From NCBI GenBank assembly GCA_027924585.1, contig BSBM01000965.1:2542001-2606000 (forward strand): 64,000 nucleotides of DNA, given 5' to 3'. Of this stretch, positions 11,165-23,564 are shown piece by piece. Every line of letters begins with the position of its first letter. Positions within the stretch are counted from its first letter, which is position 1. The position numbers were made by a program, and so were the translations under genes. This DNA comes from Larix kaempferi. Taxonomy: Eukaryota > Streptophyta > Pinopsida > Pinales > Pinaceae. Below the pieces are notes generated by a model, which was given only the letters and a program-made list of their open reading frames with translations, made no database searches and was not told the origin of the DNA.

Positions 11165-13548
11165 CTACTTTCTGTATAATTCTTTGACGTTGCCATTGAA
11201 TTGCCCAACCTTGAGTCTTTGAGTTTCCATGAAGATTTTAGAGAGGAACCACCATGCTTGCTGCTGCACTACTCTGATAAAAATCACTTTATTAAGTGGG
11301 AAATCCATCTCCCATACTTCTTTTTTCCCCAAAAAATTTGAAACCAATGAGATAAAAATTATTCCAAGGTCCCATTGCTTGTATTGCACCCCAACAATTA
11401 AGAGTGCTCTCCAACCCACACCATTAGATAAGAGGATTCCTGGATCCCATTTTCTTATATGCATTCTTCCAAACATCATGAGTACCAAATATATATCATC
11501 AAAGTACATAACAACATAATGAAAATGTACATCAAGGATATGCTTCATCAAAGAGTCATGAAAGTGCGTATACCTCCAAGCAAGTAGACCACCATTTTCC
11601 AAGTGCATACAAGCTTCAAGTGACCAATCAAATCTTCTCCAATGACATAGGTGAGGATCCCATGTCCTATAATGCTTCTCCAAAAGGATGTGATATGCAT
11701 CAAAATATTTAGCCATGTATTCTTTCCTCCAAGAAGTGAATGAAGAATCTCCACTAAAATCTGAACCAAATAATGAGCAAAAAAAAAATGAAACTTCAAA
11801 TGACTCAAAGAAGTCTCACCCATACATCCCTTAATGTGAGAATCATAGATATATAACAAAGTATGTGGCTTGCAACAAAAATGTTCTCCAATCATAAATC
11901 TATTCACCCAAGTGTTGGATGAAGTTCGTCCAACATCAAATGAATCAAGTGTTGAGCAAGAAAAACCATGAGTCTTCAAGTGACTCAAATGCATATCATA
12001 GGTGCATCCATGTAGATGTGCATCATCATAAAGTAACAAAGGATGCTGTTGCAAATGTGAATAATAATGTGCTCCAACCATGTCATCATAAAAGGTAAAT
12101 CTAGGAGTTCCATACTCCTCATGTGGCACCATCAAAAAGAACCCTTTCACCCATACTTCATTGAGACTAATGCTGCAAAACATGGAATTGTAGGATGTAG
12201 GATAATGAACTAACTCACCCAAATGATAAAAAAGTGCAAAAGTTTCATCATGGGAAGGATCCATATGGGTAGTATCATGCAGCTCCTTCAAAAGTGTGAA
12301 ACCTTTGTCATAGATGGGTTCCAATGTAGAGGAACCATGCTCTTCTTTAAAAATTACATAACCTTCATCAAGAGACAATTCAAGTTCCTCTTCCACCACA
12401 TCAAGTGTTTGGATCTCTTCAAGTTCCTCTTCAAACACATTAAGTACATTCAAATTTCCACATTTCTCATGATCCACCATGTCATGAGATTCTTCCAAAC
12501 AATCTACCATTTGACAATCTGAAACATAGGAGGAAAAACAAATATCTTGCAACTTTTCAAGAAGTTGCTCATTTTGAATTGTGAGATTATGAATATCCTC
12601 ATTATTCTTCAAGTATGCATCATGTAACAATTCATTAAGCTCAAAAAAATGGTTTCTATCAAAAAACAAAGACACGAAATTACCTTTGATGTGGCACATT
12701 GCTCTTTGAATCTTCTCCATGTCTTCAAGGAAGGATGTTTCCTCCAATGAAGTAGCTCTCCAACAAGAATTTGACACCAATTATTGAGTGTCATGGAGAA
12801 TGCTAAGGGACTCTTGGATCTTCTTTTCATTCATCTGTAAGGACCCTTCAATAAAATGAGGCTCTTTCAAATGAACCTCGTCATCTTCTTCATTTTTGCT
12901 TGGACCAACTTCATGAAGCTCAAGTGGTGATGGGGAAGTTGATCTTAGTCCTTCTTCAACTGCTATAAGGTCTTCATTATCATGCTTAATGGAACTTGGG
13001 CTTGCAGCAACACTTTAAAAAGTTATTCCTATGTCACCAACATAGAGGTGTGAGCACCCATCGGTAGATACTCCTTCATAGTTTAAGCATCCATCAATAG
13101 ATGCTCTTTGGTTCATGTCTAAGCTAGAAGGTGTCTTGAAATGATCTTCCATATTTTCAATAGAATATTCTTCATGCTCTTGTGATGTCTCTTCATTTTT
13201 CTACTTCAAGCAAGCTGATGCATTTTTCCCCTTGTTTTCCTTAGGATCAATATCTTTGGAATCTCTTTTTGAAGAATTCCCAAAAGCTCTCCTCAAGTGG
13301 GACATAATTTCATGCATACATGTATGATACGCACTCCAAGGTTCTTTACAAGAAGGGAATAAACCTTTCTTTACTAAATCCACATCTTCATTTTTGGGCC
13401 TATTTTCAAAAACATGTTCAACATAGTACTCAAAAGACATGGCATTTTGTGTATTTTTGCTAAAAGCAAGATATTCTTGATATTGTTGGGGCAAGGTTTT
13501 ATATGTTGCTCTCCATATTTGGAACTCACTATGGAAATCCTCTTTCAA
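11165..13548 (-). pseudogene. Unrecognised long retroelement ORF between two 2-kb LTRs
   Basis: The minus strand keeps one frame from 13548 to 11548 (667 codons) with only three in-frame stops (TAG 13201-13203, TAA 13015-13017, TAA 12781-12783). It then appears to shift frame near 11720-11760 and continues to 11165. I see no RT, integrase, protease or CCHC motif. Visible features are an Asp/Glu-rich middle, three units of about 20 residues (DEGYVIFKEEHG, DKGFTLLKELHD, DETFALFYHLGE) at about 12165-12365, a repeated LSHLK motif (DAHLHGCTYDMHLSHLK, DSHIKGCMGETSLSHLK), and Trp-Asp motifs (TWDPHL, KWDPGI, QWDLGI) near the C-terminus. The 5' end is fused to LTR sequence by a deletion at about 13541. 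It may be an accessory ORF of a gypsy-like element; function unknown. Confidence 0.7.
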
Positions 13549-15359
13549 TTCTAGCCAATGTAGGGAACTTTACTAGTAATTTCTCTTTGACTAGTATTGG
13601 TCTCTAGGTCTCAAATTGACTCCAAATGCCTTCAAATCTTCAAGGAAGGTGTAAGAATGATATTAGGACTTGAATATTATGTTAAGGGATGATATATTTC
13701 CACCAAAATACCTCTTCAAACTCTCTTAATATGCACCAAGTATGCAATTTTACTAGTAATTTGGGGTTCAAATCACCCTAGGGTAAGTACTGAAAATGGC
13801 TTCCAAATGCCTCCAAAGCCACTCAAATTTATGAACAGAGGTAGGGAATGTATTAATGATGTTATTAAGGTCTCATGTGAACCATTAATTTATTATTATA
13901 TCTTTTCCAACCCTCTCCCATTCAGCTGCAAAAATCACCAATTCGACCCTTGGGGAAATGACACTATTTTTTCTCCCAATGCAATTAAACTGAGTAAAAA
14001 TACTTCAAATGCTCACATACAGTACATAAAACTTGTAAAATACATCCATGGAAGTATATTAATCATAAATTTATCAAATAAATTCCCATTCATTCGAAAT
14101 CATCAGCATTATCATGCTATACATCAATGTAGTGGGGAAATGGCATTGTTCTTTCATTAAAAATGAGATTTATACATTTCTACTTGGAATTTTGACCTGA
14201 AAATTTTTGGAGATTAAGAACAGAGTATTTGATTCATATTAAAAAATAAATGGGGCATTAGAAGCTTCCCCAAAGAGTACAATAGCTCACCAAAAACGCC
14301 CTCCCTCAAGGATCAAGAATATGCCATCAAAACTGGAAATGGTTGAAGGAGTGAGCTGCAATAGAAGAAACCATGAGCTGTATTGTAGCTTAAACCTACA
14401 AATAAATACTACATTAAAGCTCCATGTGAAAGGTATGAATGGCCTTTCCAATTACCAACTTGGATGGGAATCTTTCACCCTCAAAATTGGCTAAAGCAAG
14501 AAACTAGTCATCCACTAGCTCTCCCTCTTCACAAATGCAATTGCAAATTCTACAAATGATCAAAAGCTGGTTTCATTCTTTATTATTGATATTTATAAAG
14601 TTATAATGTCCTCCATGTGTCGAATTCCTTCCAAGAGACTCATGCCAACTCAATTTGAAAAGAGATTCCAAAGAACGTCACTTGTACAACAATTCCTAGT
14701 CTCCCACTTCCACCAAATCACATGTGGAAGCATCTTAGCTGCCCTAACACCCTTGAGAACCATCTTGGAGTCTATTTTTAGCCCCTACATGTCATATATG
14801 TCATATGTCATCCTTCAAGTCTGATTTGTGTCATAGGTGTCATAGCATCTTCATCATTGTTGTCATAGAGCTAGGGAATCTAGCCCAAGTGTCTCACTAG
14901 CTCCAAATTGCCTCTTCCTCTTCCATGGGAGTTACTCTTCCTCTATATTTCGACCTTGGATGATTCATGCCATCAATAATACCTTTTAGACTCCCCCAAG
15001 TATGTTACCATTCACCTTGAATTCGAATTGGTAAGAGAATGATGCCAAGTGTAGTGGGGAAATCTAGCCATATGTGGGTCCCACTTCCTCCATGTGTCTT
15101 CATGATCAAATGCCACTTTGATTTTCACTTGTATATATTTATTTATCTCCTTTATTAAATATTTATTCCATTCTAATGTTCAAACATCATTTATTATCTC
15201 CATTATTCCAAATCTCAAAGCTTCCACCCCAAACCTAGGAAACTAGTAATTTTCCTCCTTGGCACTTATTTAACCTTTAGCATCAATTTGACAAACTCTA
15301 ATGAATCGGGCCAATGTGATTAAGCCATTGTGATCCAATGCCAAATTTGGGACATGAAA
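13541..15359 (-). mobile_element. 2-kb-family LTR, copy 2 (5' LTR side, left-truncated)
   Basis: It starts within the LTR at TCTTTCAATTC, corresponding to 15571 in copy 3, so 203 bp and the expected PBS are missing. With those restored its length would equal that of copies 3 and 4. The right end GGGACATGAAA is followed by an 8-nt spacer and copy 3. Confidence 0.85.
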
Positions 15360-15367
15360 AATAGCAC

Positions 15368-17393
15368 TGTAATGTCCCTTGTTAGTAATTTTATTAAAAT
15401 GACAAATTTTCACTTTTTTCCGTAGTTAGACCTTTGACTAGTTTTGAGCTCTAGGTCCCCAAATTACTCCAATTGCTCCCAAATATTCTAAGAAGGTATA
15501 TGGATGATGTTATAACATAAATATGTATTTCAGGGATGATTTTGGACCTTTAAAATACTTCTTCAAATACTCTTTCAATTCTGGCCAATGTAGGGAACTT
15601 TACTAGTAATTTCTCTTTGACTAGTATTGGTCTCTGGGTCTCGAATTGACTCCAAATGCCTTCAAATATTAAAGGAAAGTGTATGAATGATATTAGGACT
15701 TGAATATGATTTTAAGGGATGATATATGGACACCAATATACTTCTTCAAACTCTCTTAATATTCTTTAACAAGTATGCAATTTTACTTGTAATTTGGGGT
15801 TCAAATCCCCCTGGGGTTAGTACTGAAAATGGCTTCCCAAATGCCTCAAAACCCACTCAAATTTTTGAAACGAGGTATGGAATGTATTAAGGATGTTATT
15901 AAGGTCTCATGTCCACCATTAATTTATTATTATATCTGTTCCAACCCTCTTCCATTCAACTGCAAAAATCACCAATTTGACCCTTGGGGAAATGGCACTA
16001 TTTCTACTCCCAATGCGATTAAATTGAGTAAAAATACTTCAAATGCTCAAGTACAGTACATGAAACTTTTAAAATACATCCATTTCATTCCATTAATCAC
16101 AAATTCATCATAGAATCATCCATTCATTCGAAATCATCATCAATACATTGGTTCCCAACAAGGTAGTGGGGAAATGGCATTGTTCTTCCATTAAAAATAA
16201 TATTTATACATTTCTACTTAGAATTTCGAATTGAAACTTTCTGGAGATGAATAAAAGAGTATGTAATTCATATTAAAATATAAATTTGGCATGAGAAGCT
16301 CCCCCAAAGAGTACAATAGCTCACCAAAAATGCCCTTCCCCAAGGATCAACAATATGCCATCAAAATTAGAAATGGTTGAGAGAATGTGCTGCAATAGAA
16401 GAAACCATGAGCTTCCCTGTAGCTTACAACTACAAATAAATACTAAATTAAAGCTCCAAATGAAAGTTCTGAATGGCCTTTCCAATTACCAACTTGGATG
16501 GGAATCTTTCACCCTCGAAATTGGCTAAGGAAAGAAACTAGTCATCCACTAGCTCTCCCTCTTCACAAATGCAATTGCAAATTCTACAAATGATCAAAAT
16601 ATGGTTTAATTATTTGTTCTTGACATTTATAAAGTTCTAATGTCCTATATGGGCTGAATTGCTTCCAAGAGACTCATGCCAACTCAAGTTGGGAAGAGAT
16701 TCCAAAGAACGCCACTTGTACAACAATTCATAGTCTCCCACTTCCACCAAATCGCATGTGGAAGCATCTTAGCTGCCCTAACACCCTTGAGTGCCCTATT
16801 GGAGTCTATTTTTATCCCTGGTATTTCATATATGTCATATTTCATCCTTCAATTCTGATTTGTGTCATACGTGTCATAGCATCTTCATCATTGTTTTCAT
16901 AGGGCTAAGGAATCTAGCCCAAGTGTCTCACTAGCTCCAAATTGCCTCTTCCTCTTCCATGGGAGTTACTCTTCCTCTATATTTCGACCTTGGATGATTC
17001 ATGTCATGAATAATACCTTTTATACTCCCCCAATTATGTTACCATTCACCTTGAATTCGAATTGGTGAGAGAATGATGCCAAGTGTAGTGGGGAAATCTA
17101 GCCATATGTGGGTCCCACTTCCTCCATGTGTCTTCATGATCAAATTCCACTTTGATTTTCACTTGTATATATTTATTTATCTCCTTTATTAAATATTTAT
17201 TCCATTATAATGTTCAAACATCATTTATTATCTCCATTATTCCAAATCTCAAAGCTTCCACCCCAAACCTAGGAAACTAGTAATTTTTCTCCTTGGCAAT
17301 TATTTGACCTTTAGCGTCAATTTGACAAACTCTAATGAATCGGGCCAATGTGATTAATCCATTGTGATCCAATGCCAAATTTGGGACATGACA
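15368..17393 (-). mobile_element. 2-kb-family LTR, copy 3 (complete, 2026 bp)
   Basis: It starts TGTAATGTCCC and ends GGGACATGACA on the plus strand, giving TG...CA ends with an 11-base imperfect terminal inverted repeat. The first part contains two diverged copies of a ~190-bp segment (CCTTTGACTAGTTTTGAG... and CCTTTGACTAGTATTGG-like). No gene is visible. Strand is assigned from the polypurine tract beside copy 1. Confidence 0.85.
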
Positions 17394-17401
17394 AATATCA
17401 T

Positions 17402-19423
17402 TGTAATGTCCCTTGTTAGGAATTTTATTAAAATGACAATTTTTCACTTTTTCCGTAGTTAGACCTTTGACTAGTTTTGAGCTCTAGGTCCCCAAATTGC
17501 TCCAATTGCTCCCAAATATTCTGAGAAGGTATATGGATTATGTTAGAACATAAATATTTATTTCAGGAATTCTTTTGGACCTTTAAAATACTTCTTCAAA
17601 TACTCTTTCAATTCTGGCCAATGTAGGGAACTTTACTAGTAATTTCCCTTTGACTAGTATTGGTCTCTAGGTCTCGAATTGACTCCAAATGCCTTCAAAT
17701 ATTCAAGGAAGGTGTATGAATGATATTAGGACTTGAATATGATGTTAAGGGATGATATATGGACACCAAAATACTTCTGAAAACTCTATTAATATTTTGT
17801 AACAAGTATGTAATTTTACTAGTAATTTGGGGTTCAAATCCCCCTGGGGTTAGTACTGAAAATGGCTTCCCAAATGCCTCAAAACCCACTCAAATTTATG
17901 AAAAGAGGTAGGGAATGTATTAAGGATGTTATTAAGGTCTCATGTGCACCATTAATTGATAATTATATATGTTCTAACCCTTCCATTCAACTGCAAAAAT
18001 CACCAATTTGACCCTTGGGGAAATGGCACTATTTCTTCTCCCAATGCAATTAAACTGAGTAAAATACTTCAAATGTTCAAGTACAGTACATGAAACTTTT
18101 AAAATACATCCATGGAAGTCCATTAATCACAAATTAATCATAGAATAATCCATTCATTCGAAATCATCATCAATACATTGGTTCCCAACAAGGTAGTGGG
18201 GAAATGGCATTGTTCTTCCGTTAAAAATGAGATTTATACATTTCTACTTGGAATTTCGACCTGAAAATATATGGAGATGAATAATAGAGTATTTAATTCA
18301 TATTAAAAAATAAATTTTGCATGAGAAGCTCCCCCAAAGAGTACAATAGCTCACCAAAAACGCCCTTCCTCAAGGATCAAGAATATGCCATCAAAATTGG
18401 AAATGGTTGAGAGAATGTGCTGCAATAGAAGAAACCATGAGCTTCCCTGTAGCTTACACTTACAAATAAATACTCCATTAAAGTTCCAAATGAAAGGTCT
18501 GAATGGCCTTTCCAATTACCAACTTGGATGGGAATCTTTCACCCTCGAAATTGGCTAAGGAAAGAAACTAGTCATCCACTAGCTCTCCCTCTTCACAAAT
18601 GCAATTGCAAATTCTACAAATGATCAAAATCTGGTTTCATTATTTTTTATTGACATTTATAAAGTTCTAATGTCCTAAATGGGTTGAATTCCTTCCAAGA
18701 GACTCATGCCAACTCAATTTGGGAAGAGATTCCAAAGAACGCCACTTGTACAACAATTCATAGTCTCCCACTTCCACCAAATCGCATGTGGAAGCATCTT
18801 AGCTGCCCTAACACCCTTGAGTGCCCTCTTGGAGTCTATTTTTATCCCTGACATGTCATATATGTCATATGTCATCCTTCAAGTCTGATTTGTGTCATAC
18901 GTGTCATAGCATCTTCATCATTGTTTTCATAGAGCTAGGGAATATAGCCCAAGTGTCTCACTAGCTCCAAATTGCCTCTTCCTCTTCCATGGGAGTTACT
19001 CTTCCTCTATATTTCGACCTTGAATGATTCATGTCATGAATAATACATTTTAGACTCCCCCAATTATGTTACCATTCACCTTGGATTCGAATTGGTGAGA
19101 GAATGATGCCAAGTGTAGTGGAGAAATCTAGCCATATGGGGGTCCCACTTCCTCCATGTGTCTTCATGATCAAATGCCACTTTGATTTTCACTTGTATAT
19201 ATTTATTTATCTCCTTTATTAAATATTTATGCCATTCTAATGTTCAAACATCATTTATTATCTCCATTATTCCAAATCCCAAAGCTTCCACCCCAAACCT
19301 AGGAAACTAGTAATTTTCCTCCTTGGCAATTATTTGACCTTTAGCATCAATTTGACAAACTCTAATGAATCGGTCCAATGTGATTAGGCCATTGTGATCG
19401 AATGCCAAATTTGGGACATGACA
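17402..19423 (-). mobile_element. 2-kb-family LTR, copy 4 (complete, 2022 bp)
   Basis: It has the same TGTAATGTCCC...GGGACATGACA ends as copy 3 and is separated from it by the 8-nt spacer AATATCAT. It matches copy 3 along its whole length with scattered substitutions and small indels. It is followed by unrelated sequence beginning AATAAACACG. Confidence 0.85.
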
Positions 19424-19645
19424 AATAAACACGTGGAAGATGTGATAATCATGCCACAAAAACATGACAAACAACCATAAATACAAGCAATTAAGAGTTG
19501 GCAGATTGAAGGCTTATGTGCAATAGGAATGAAGTTAGTCAGTTGAAAGAGAAATTCCAAGGAAGCTGTGGAAATGGTACATTTCATTTCAAGTGGAAGC
19601 ACTCTGGGTGCGCTAAGGGAAAGAACGACGAGTGTGCATGAATAA

Positions 19646-20338
19646 CTAGGGAAGAAAGCGGTGCAAACAATTGGGAGTAACAGAGATGAGGTCTCACTTG
19701 AGATGTCTAAGAGTGTGGTAGTAGTTAGAAGAACTGTGTTCCCTGCAACCACTAGAACACCAAGGGTGGAGACCCACTGGCTCCAACAATGGACGGTCAA
19801 ATGTGCGAAACATATTTGCCAGAGAAGTTTTCTTATTTCACAATTTGGTGATGTCGATGAACTTTTCCACGACCCGAAACAAGCATGAAGTGCGCCAGCA
19901 GGCGTAGAAGGGATAGATGACGAAGGTTTCAAGAGGCTAGAGGATGAGTTCAAGAAGTACATAATAGCAAACCAAAGGCTGGAGGATGAGCTCTATAAGT
20001 ACATGAAAGGGAACCAGAGACTGGAGGATGAGTTCTAGAAGTACAGAACAATGAACCAGATACCGGAGGATGAGTTCGAGAAGTACATGACAGTGATCAC
20101 GAGACTGGTGGATGGGTTCGAGGAAGCACACAATAGCGAACCAAAGAAGTACCAGAGGTGTCTAGATGAGGTGGCTCGAGGGAAAGCCACAAGTTTGTGT
20201 TGGGAGCTTGTTGGTACGAGGTTAGACCACATAGAGTGCGGAAGCCAACAACAGCAAAGAAGGACAATCCGCGGAAGAAAGGACCATTCAGGGAGAACAA
20301 GGAGACATCAAAAACGCAATATTGGTTTAGTTAGTTAG
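19646..20338 (+). pseudogene. Broken reading frame with 14-residue coiled-coil-like repeats
   Basis: One plus frame stays open from 19646 to 20338 except for stops at 19886-19888 (TGA) and 20036-20038 (TAG). The middle encodes repeats such as RLEDEFKKYIIANQ and RLEDELYKYMKGNQ, charged and heptad-like, followed by a basic, Gln-rich tail ending near NIGLVS. I do not recognise a family. Position among retroelements and the coiled-coil character suggest a Gag-like remnant, but no zinc knuckle or pol follows. It could also be a captured gene fragment. Confidence 0.45.
19934..20130 (+). repeat. 42-bp tandem repeat, about 4.5 units
   Basis: Units start at 19934, 19976, 20018, 20060 and 20102, each beginning AGGCTGGAGGATGAG or a close variant. 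The 42-bp period is 14 codons and preserves the reading frame. Confidence 0.85.
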
Positions 20339-21756
20339 AATGGGTCATGTAGACCTTATTGTAACCATTTAGTTTGATATAAATAGGAGTATGATTGTAA
20401 GCCTAAGGGCATCATAGTTGAATCAAAGAATGAGACATTTTGAACTGTTTTGTATGAATCCATGATAAGATGTTTTGAACTGTTTCTGCGAAGGTTATAC
20501 TGTAGGTTTTGATGAATGCATGAAGATGCTCGATTATGGTTATATCTTATGTCTCTGTTTATATTAAATGATGAATGCAAGTGTTTGCGAAATGTTTAAA
20601 TCTCTGTGGTTTGGTAATTGTTGTTGATGTGAATGATTAGTTTAACCATGTTAATGTGAATGTTGCTTATACACTAATATGAAAAGGTAATGAATGGATG
20701 CATGAACTGTTAGCATGATGTGAAGACATAATATTTGGTTTCTATAGTTGTAAAGTGATATTTGATCCATGCCCTCCCCCCACTGCGGAAATCTTGTTCT
20801 TGCAGCCCCCTTAATCATCTCAAGTGAGACTTCACTCGCTCTGCGAGTGTTGCTAGAAAGGGTAAAACCTTTATGGGGATGTTGTTTAAGGGAGTTTGGT
20901 TGATGTTTGTTGACATCAATGCGAAGTGAACCCCTGTCGATAGTCTCTCTGTCAATAGGTTGTGGTTTATTGTTTTATGTCTCCCGTTCTCTCTCTTTCT
21001 TATCATCTTGAAACAATGTACAACAACATCTAGTGAGAATGTTTTCTTGTAATCATAAAATCTATTGAGAATGCCCTAGATATAACAACAATATCACCTC
21101 TAGGACCTCAATTTGAGATGTTTTCTTGTCCTCTTGAAACAATGTACAATGAGCCTCATTTTGGTAGCTTGGCACATGGGACATGCTTTTTTGACAATAA
21201 TTTGTATTAGTAGATGGTATTGAATGGTGGTATGGGGTGTTAGTAGGAGCACATTTCCTATAAAAGGATAAGTTCCTAATCACTTTATTTCCATGTTTTG
21301 GATGAGGGAAAATTGCCCCTAAAGATTAAAAACTTGATTCTTTTGGTGTTTGTGTGAGTTGTTGTAGTGAAATCATGAGGAATTCAACAAATGTTTGTGT
21401 ATTTAATGGAGATATGTGATTATGAAAGGTTATTGGTGGTGATGCAAGTAAGTTTTTTTTATTATCTTTATGAAAGGTTGAAAGCATTGCTTGGTGCATG
21501 TTGTAGTTTTTTGTGGTAAGATATTTTTATTGTCTATGTTGAAGATTAAGAAGACTAAAATGCATTTATTATACAATTCATGATGAAAAACTAAAATACA
21601 GACAATTCAAACAAAGTGAATGAAGACTAAATTACAATTCATAAGGAAAAAATGTTACCATACCTCAAGGATTTTTCTTTGATTGCAATATAAAGCAGTA
21701 TTTTGATGTATCCACTATATGTAAGAAGAGTTCAAGTGTGTCCAAGAAGCATCAAA
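20339..21756. other. AT-rich stretch, no gene recognised
   Basis: I see no supported gene. Short open frames are 60-75 codons, lack family motifs and overlap on both strands. A TATA-like AAATAG motif near 20380 and the CCCTCCCCCCACTG patch near 20773 could belong to a decayed LTR, but I found no paired ends. Confidence 0.5.
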
Positions 21757-21935
21757 ATTCAATCCAAAGAGCCAAATAGATTCCAACTATTGTGTATTCA
21801 ATCCAAAGAGCCAAATAGAGTCCAACTAGTGTGTATTCAATCCAAAGATCCAAATAGATTCCAATTGATGTGTATTCAATCCAAGTTGTCAAGTAAACTC
21901 GAAAAGGTGTGTGAATTCAATCCAAAATGCAAGTG
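21757..21935 (+). repeat. 39-bp tandem repeat, about 4.5 units
   Basis: ATTCAATCCAAAGAGCCAA recurs at 21757, 21796, 21835 (variant), 21874 (diverged) and partly at 21915. The period is 39 bp, then about 41. As a multiple of three it yields an open frame with a repeating IQSKEPNRFQL peptide, probably incidental. Confidence 0.85.
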
Positions 21936-22179
21936 ATTTTCAAGCTATGTGTGAGAAGAGTGAAAAAAATGCGATATGAGGGGAAAAAAATGCGAGAGAA
22001 GAGTGCGGGTCATTTGCAAAATTTCATGTTCAGTAGAGGCACACACGCGGAAGGAGCGTGCACGTTCCAATGGCGCGCACATACTTCAACATTGCTTTGT
22101 TTGGTGGGTAACGTTTAGTGCATTTATTTCCCAATAAATCTCTATTTTCCCTTTTATTCCTAGATCCCTACACCCCTAA

Positions 22180-22915
22180 AGGCATTTAGGCCTTCTTCTA
22201 AACCATAATCCCCAAGTGCATAAGTGCTTAGGTGTTTAGGGGTTTTGGGATTTAGAGCTTGTGGGTTAGGGGGTTGAGGTGTTTTGGGTTAACTAGGATT
22301 TAAGGGTTAAGGTGTTTGGGGTTACCACTACTAAATTCTTATAAAGTCCATACAAATGAAGGTTATAACAATGATTTCAAGATAGATAGTAGGGTTCATA
22401 AGGGCTCGTGGGGGCTAGGGATTATAAGTTCTATGGTTAGGAGGGGTTTTATTGGTCAAGAATTTAGTGTTAGGTGTTATTTGTGTTATATTTCAGGGTT
22501 TCTTGGTTATTGATTATGGGTCAAGGATGATGATGATCAAGGTTTAAATGTGATAGTTTTTATAAGGATTTCGTTTATTATTTGTTATCATTTAAATCCA
22601 ATAACAAATAGTTGATATATAGGTTAGGATTTGAATATTATAGTTCAATGTTTATGGTTGATAGGGTTACATGGTGTATATGGGTTAGGGATTAGTTAGG
22701 TTACGATTTTGGGGTTATGTTAGTTGATGTTAATATGTTATGAATTATAGGGCTGATTAGTTAGAAATATATAGGGGTTCTAAGGGTTAGAGTGTATATG
22801 GGTTAAAGGTGGTAGGGGTTAGGGTTATAAGGATTGTAGGTTAAGAGTTGTTAAGGTTATGGGGTTAAAAGTTATATATTTTAGTGTTAAAAATTGATAG
22901 TCTTTAAGGGTTATA
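22180..22915 (+). repeat. Degenerate telomere-like G-rich repeat, left flank
   Basis: The plus strand is rich in GGGTTAGGG, GGTTTAGGG-like, TTAAGGGTTA and ATAGGGGTTA, loosely related to the plant telomere unit TTTAGGG. Units are irregular, so this is not a functional telomere. At about 22915 the G-rich strand switches abruptly to C/CT-rich. Confidence 0.7.
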
Positions 22916-23564
22916 GTGGTAATGAGTTCTCCCTCTAAACCCCTAACCCCCAATCTCTCTATGTCTCCTTTTAAAATACTAACCTCCAATTTTTATCCAT
23001 CTCTCTATAAACATCTAACCCTAATTTCCATCTCTTTCTAAACCTACAATCTATTTATTTCCATCTAAACCTGTAATCCTCAATCTTTCTCTCTCTCTAT
23101 CTAAACCCTTGAGCCCCAATATTTATCTCTCTGAACCCCTTACCACCAATCTCTCTCTCTTTAAGCCCATGTGCTCTAATCTCTCTCTCTCACATCCCCC
23201 AACTTCCAATATCTATCCCTCTCTTTAAACCTTTAACACCTAATATATCTCTTTTTATATGTCCCTCTAAACCCTTAAATTCCAATCCACCACTCTCTCT
23301 CTCTATACCTCTAACCACCAATCTTTGTCTCTATACCCCTAACAAGCAATCTCTCTCTCTCTCTAAAAATCTATCTCCAAACCTCTATGTCGCCCTCTTT
23401 TTTGACATAGAACCACCAATCGCTCACTTTATCTCTCTAAACCCATAACCCCCCTCTCTCTAACCCCTTATACCCCACTATCTCTCTCTCCCTCCATAAG
23501 CCCCCAACCACCATTTTCTCTCCCTTTATATCTATGTCTAAACCATTAAACCACAATATCTCTC
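22916..23564. repeat. (CT)n / CCCTAAC compound array, left part
   Basis: Runs of TCTCTCTC alternate with AAACCCCTAACCCCCAATC-like blocks every 25-45 bases. It continues at 32899 after the copia insertion; the last five bases (23560-23564, CTCTC) equal those following the insertion. Confidence 0.85.

Noticed and set aside
10361-18888. Four similar 60-72 codon ORFs (10361, 14606, 16676, 18706)
   Set aside because: They are the same segment of the four LTR copies; start, length and residues drift between copies with no sign of coding selection.
19384-19962. 192-codon minus-strand ORF
   Set aside because: It overlaps the end of an LTR and lies opposite a better plus-strand frame with in-phase repeats.
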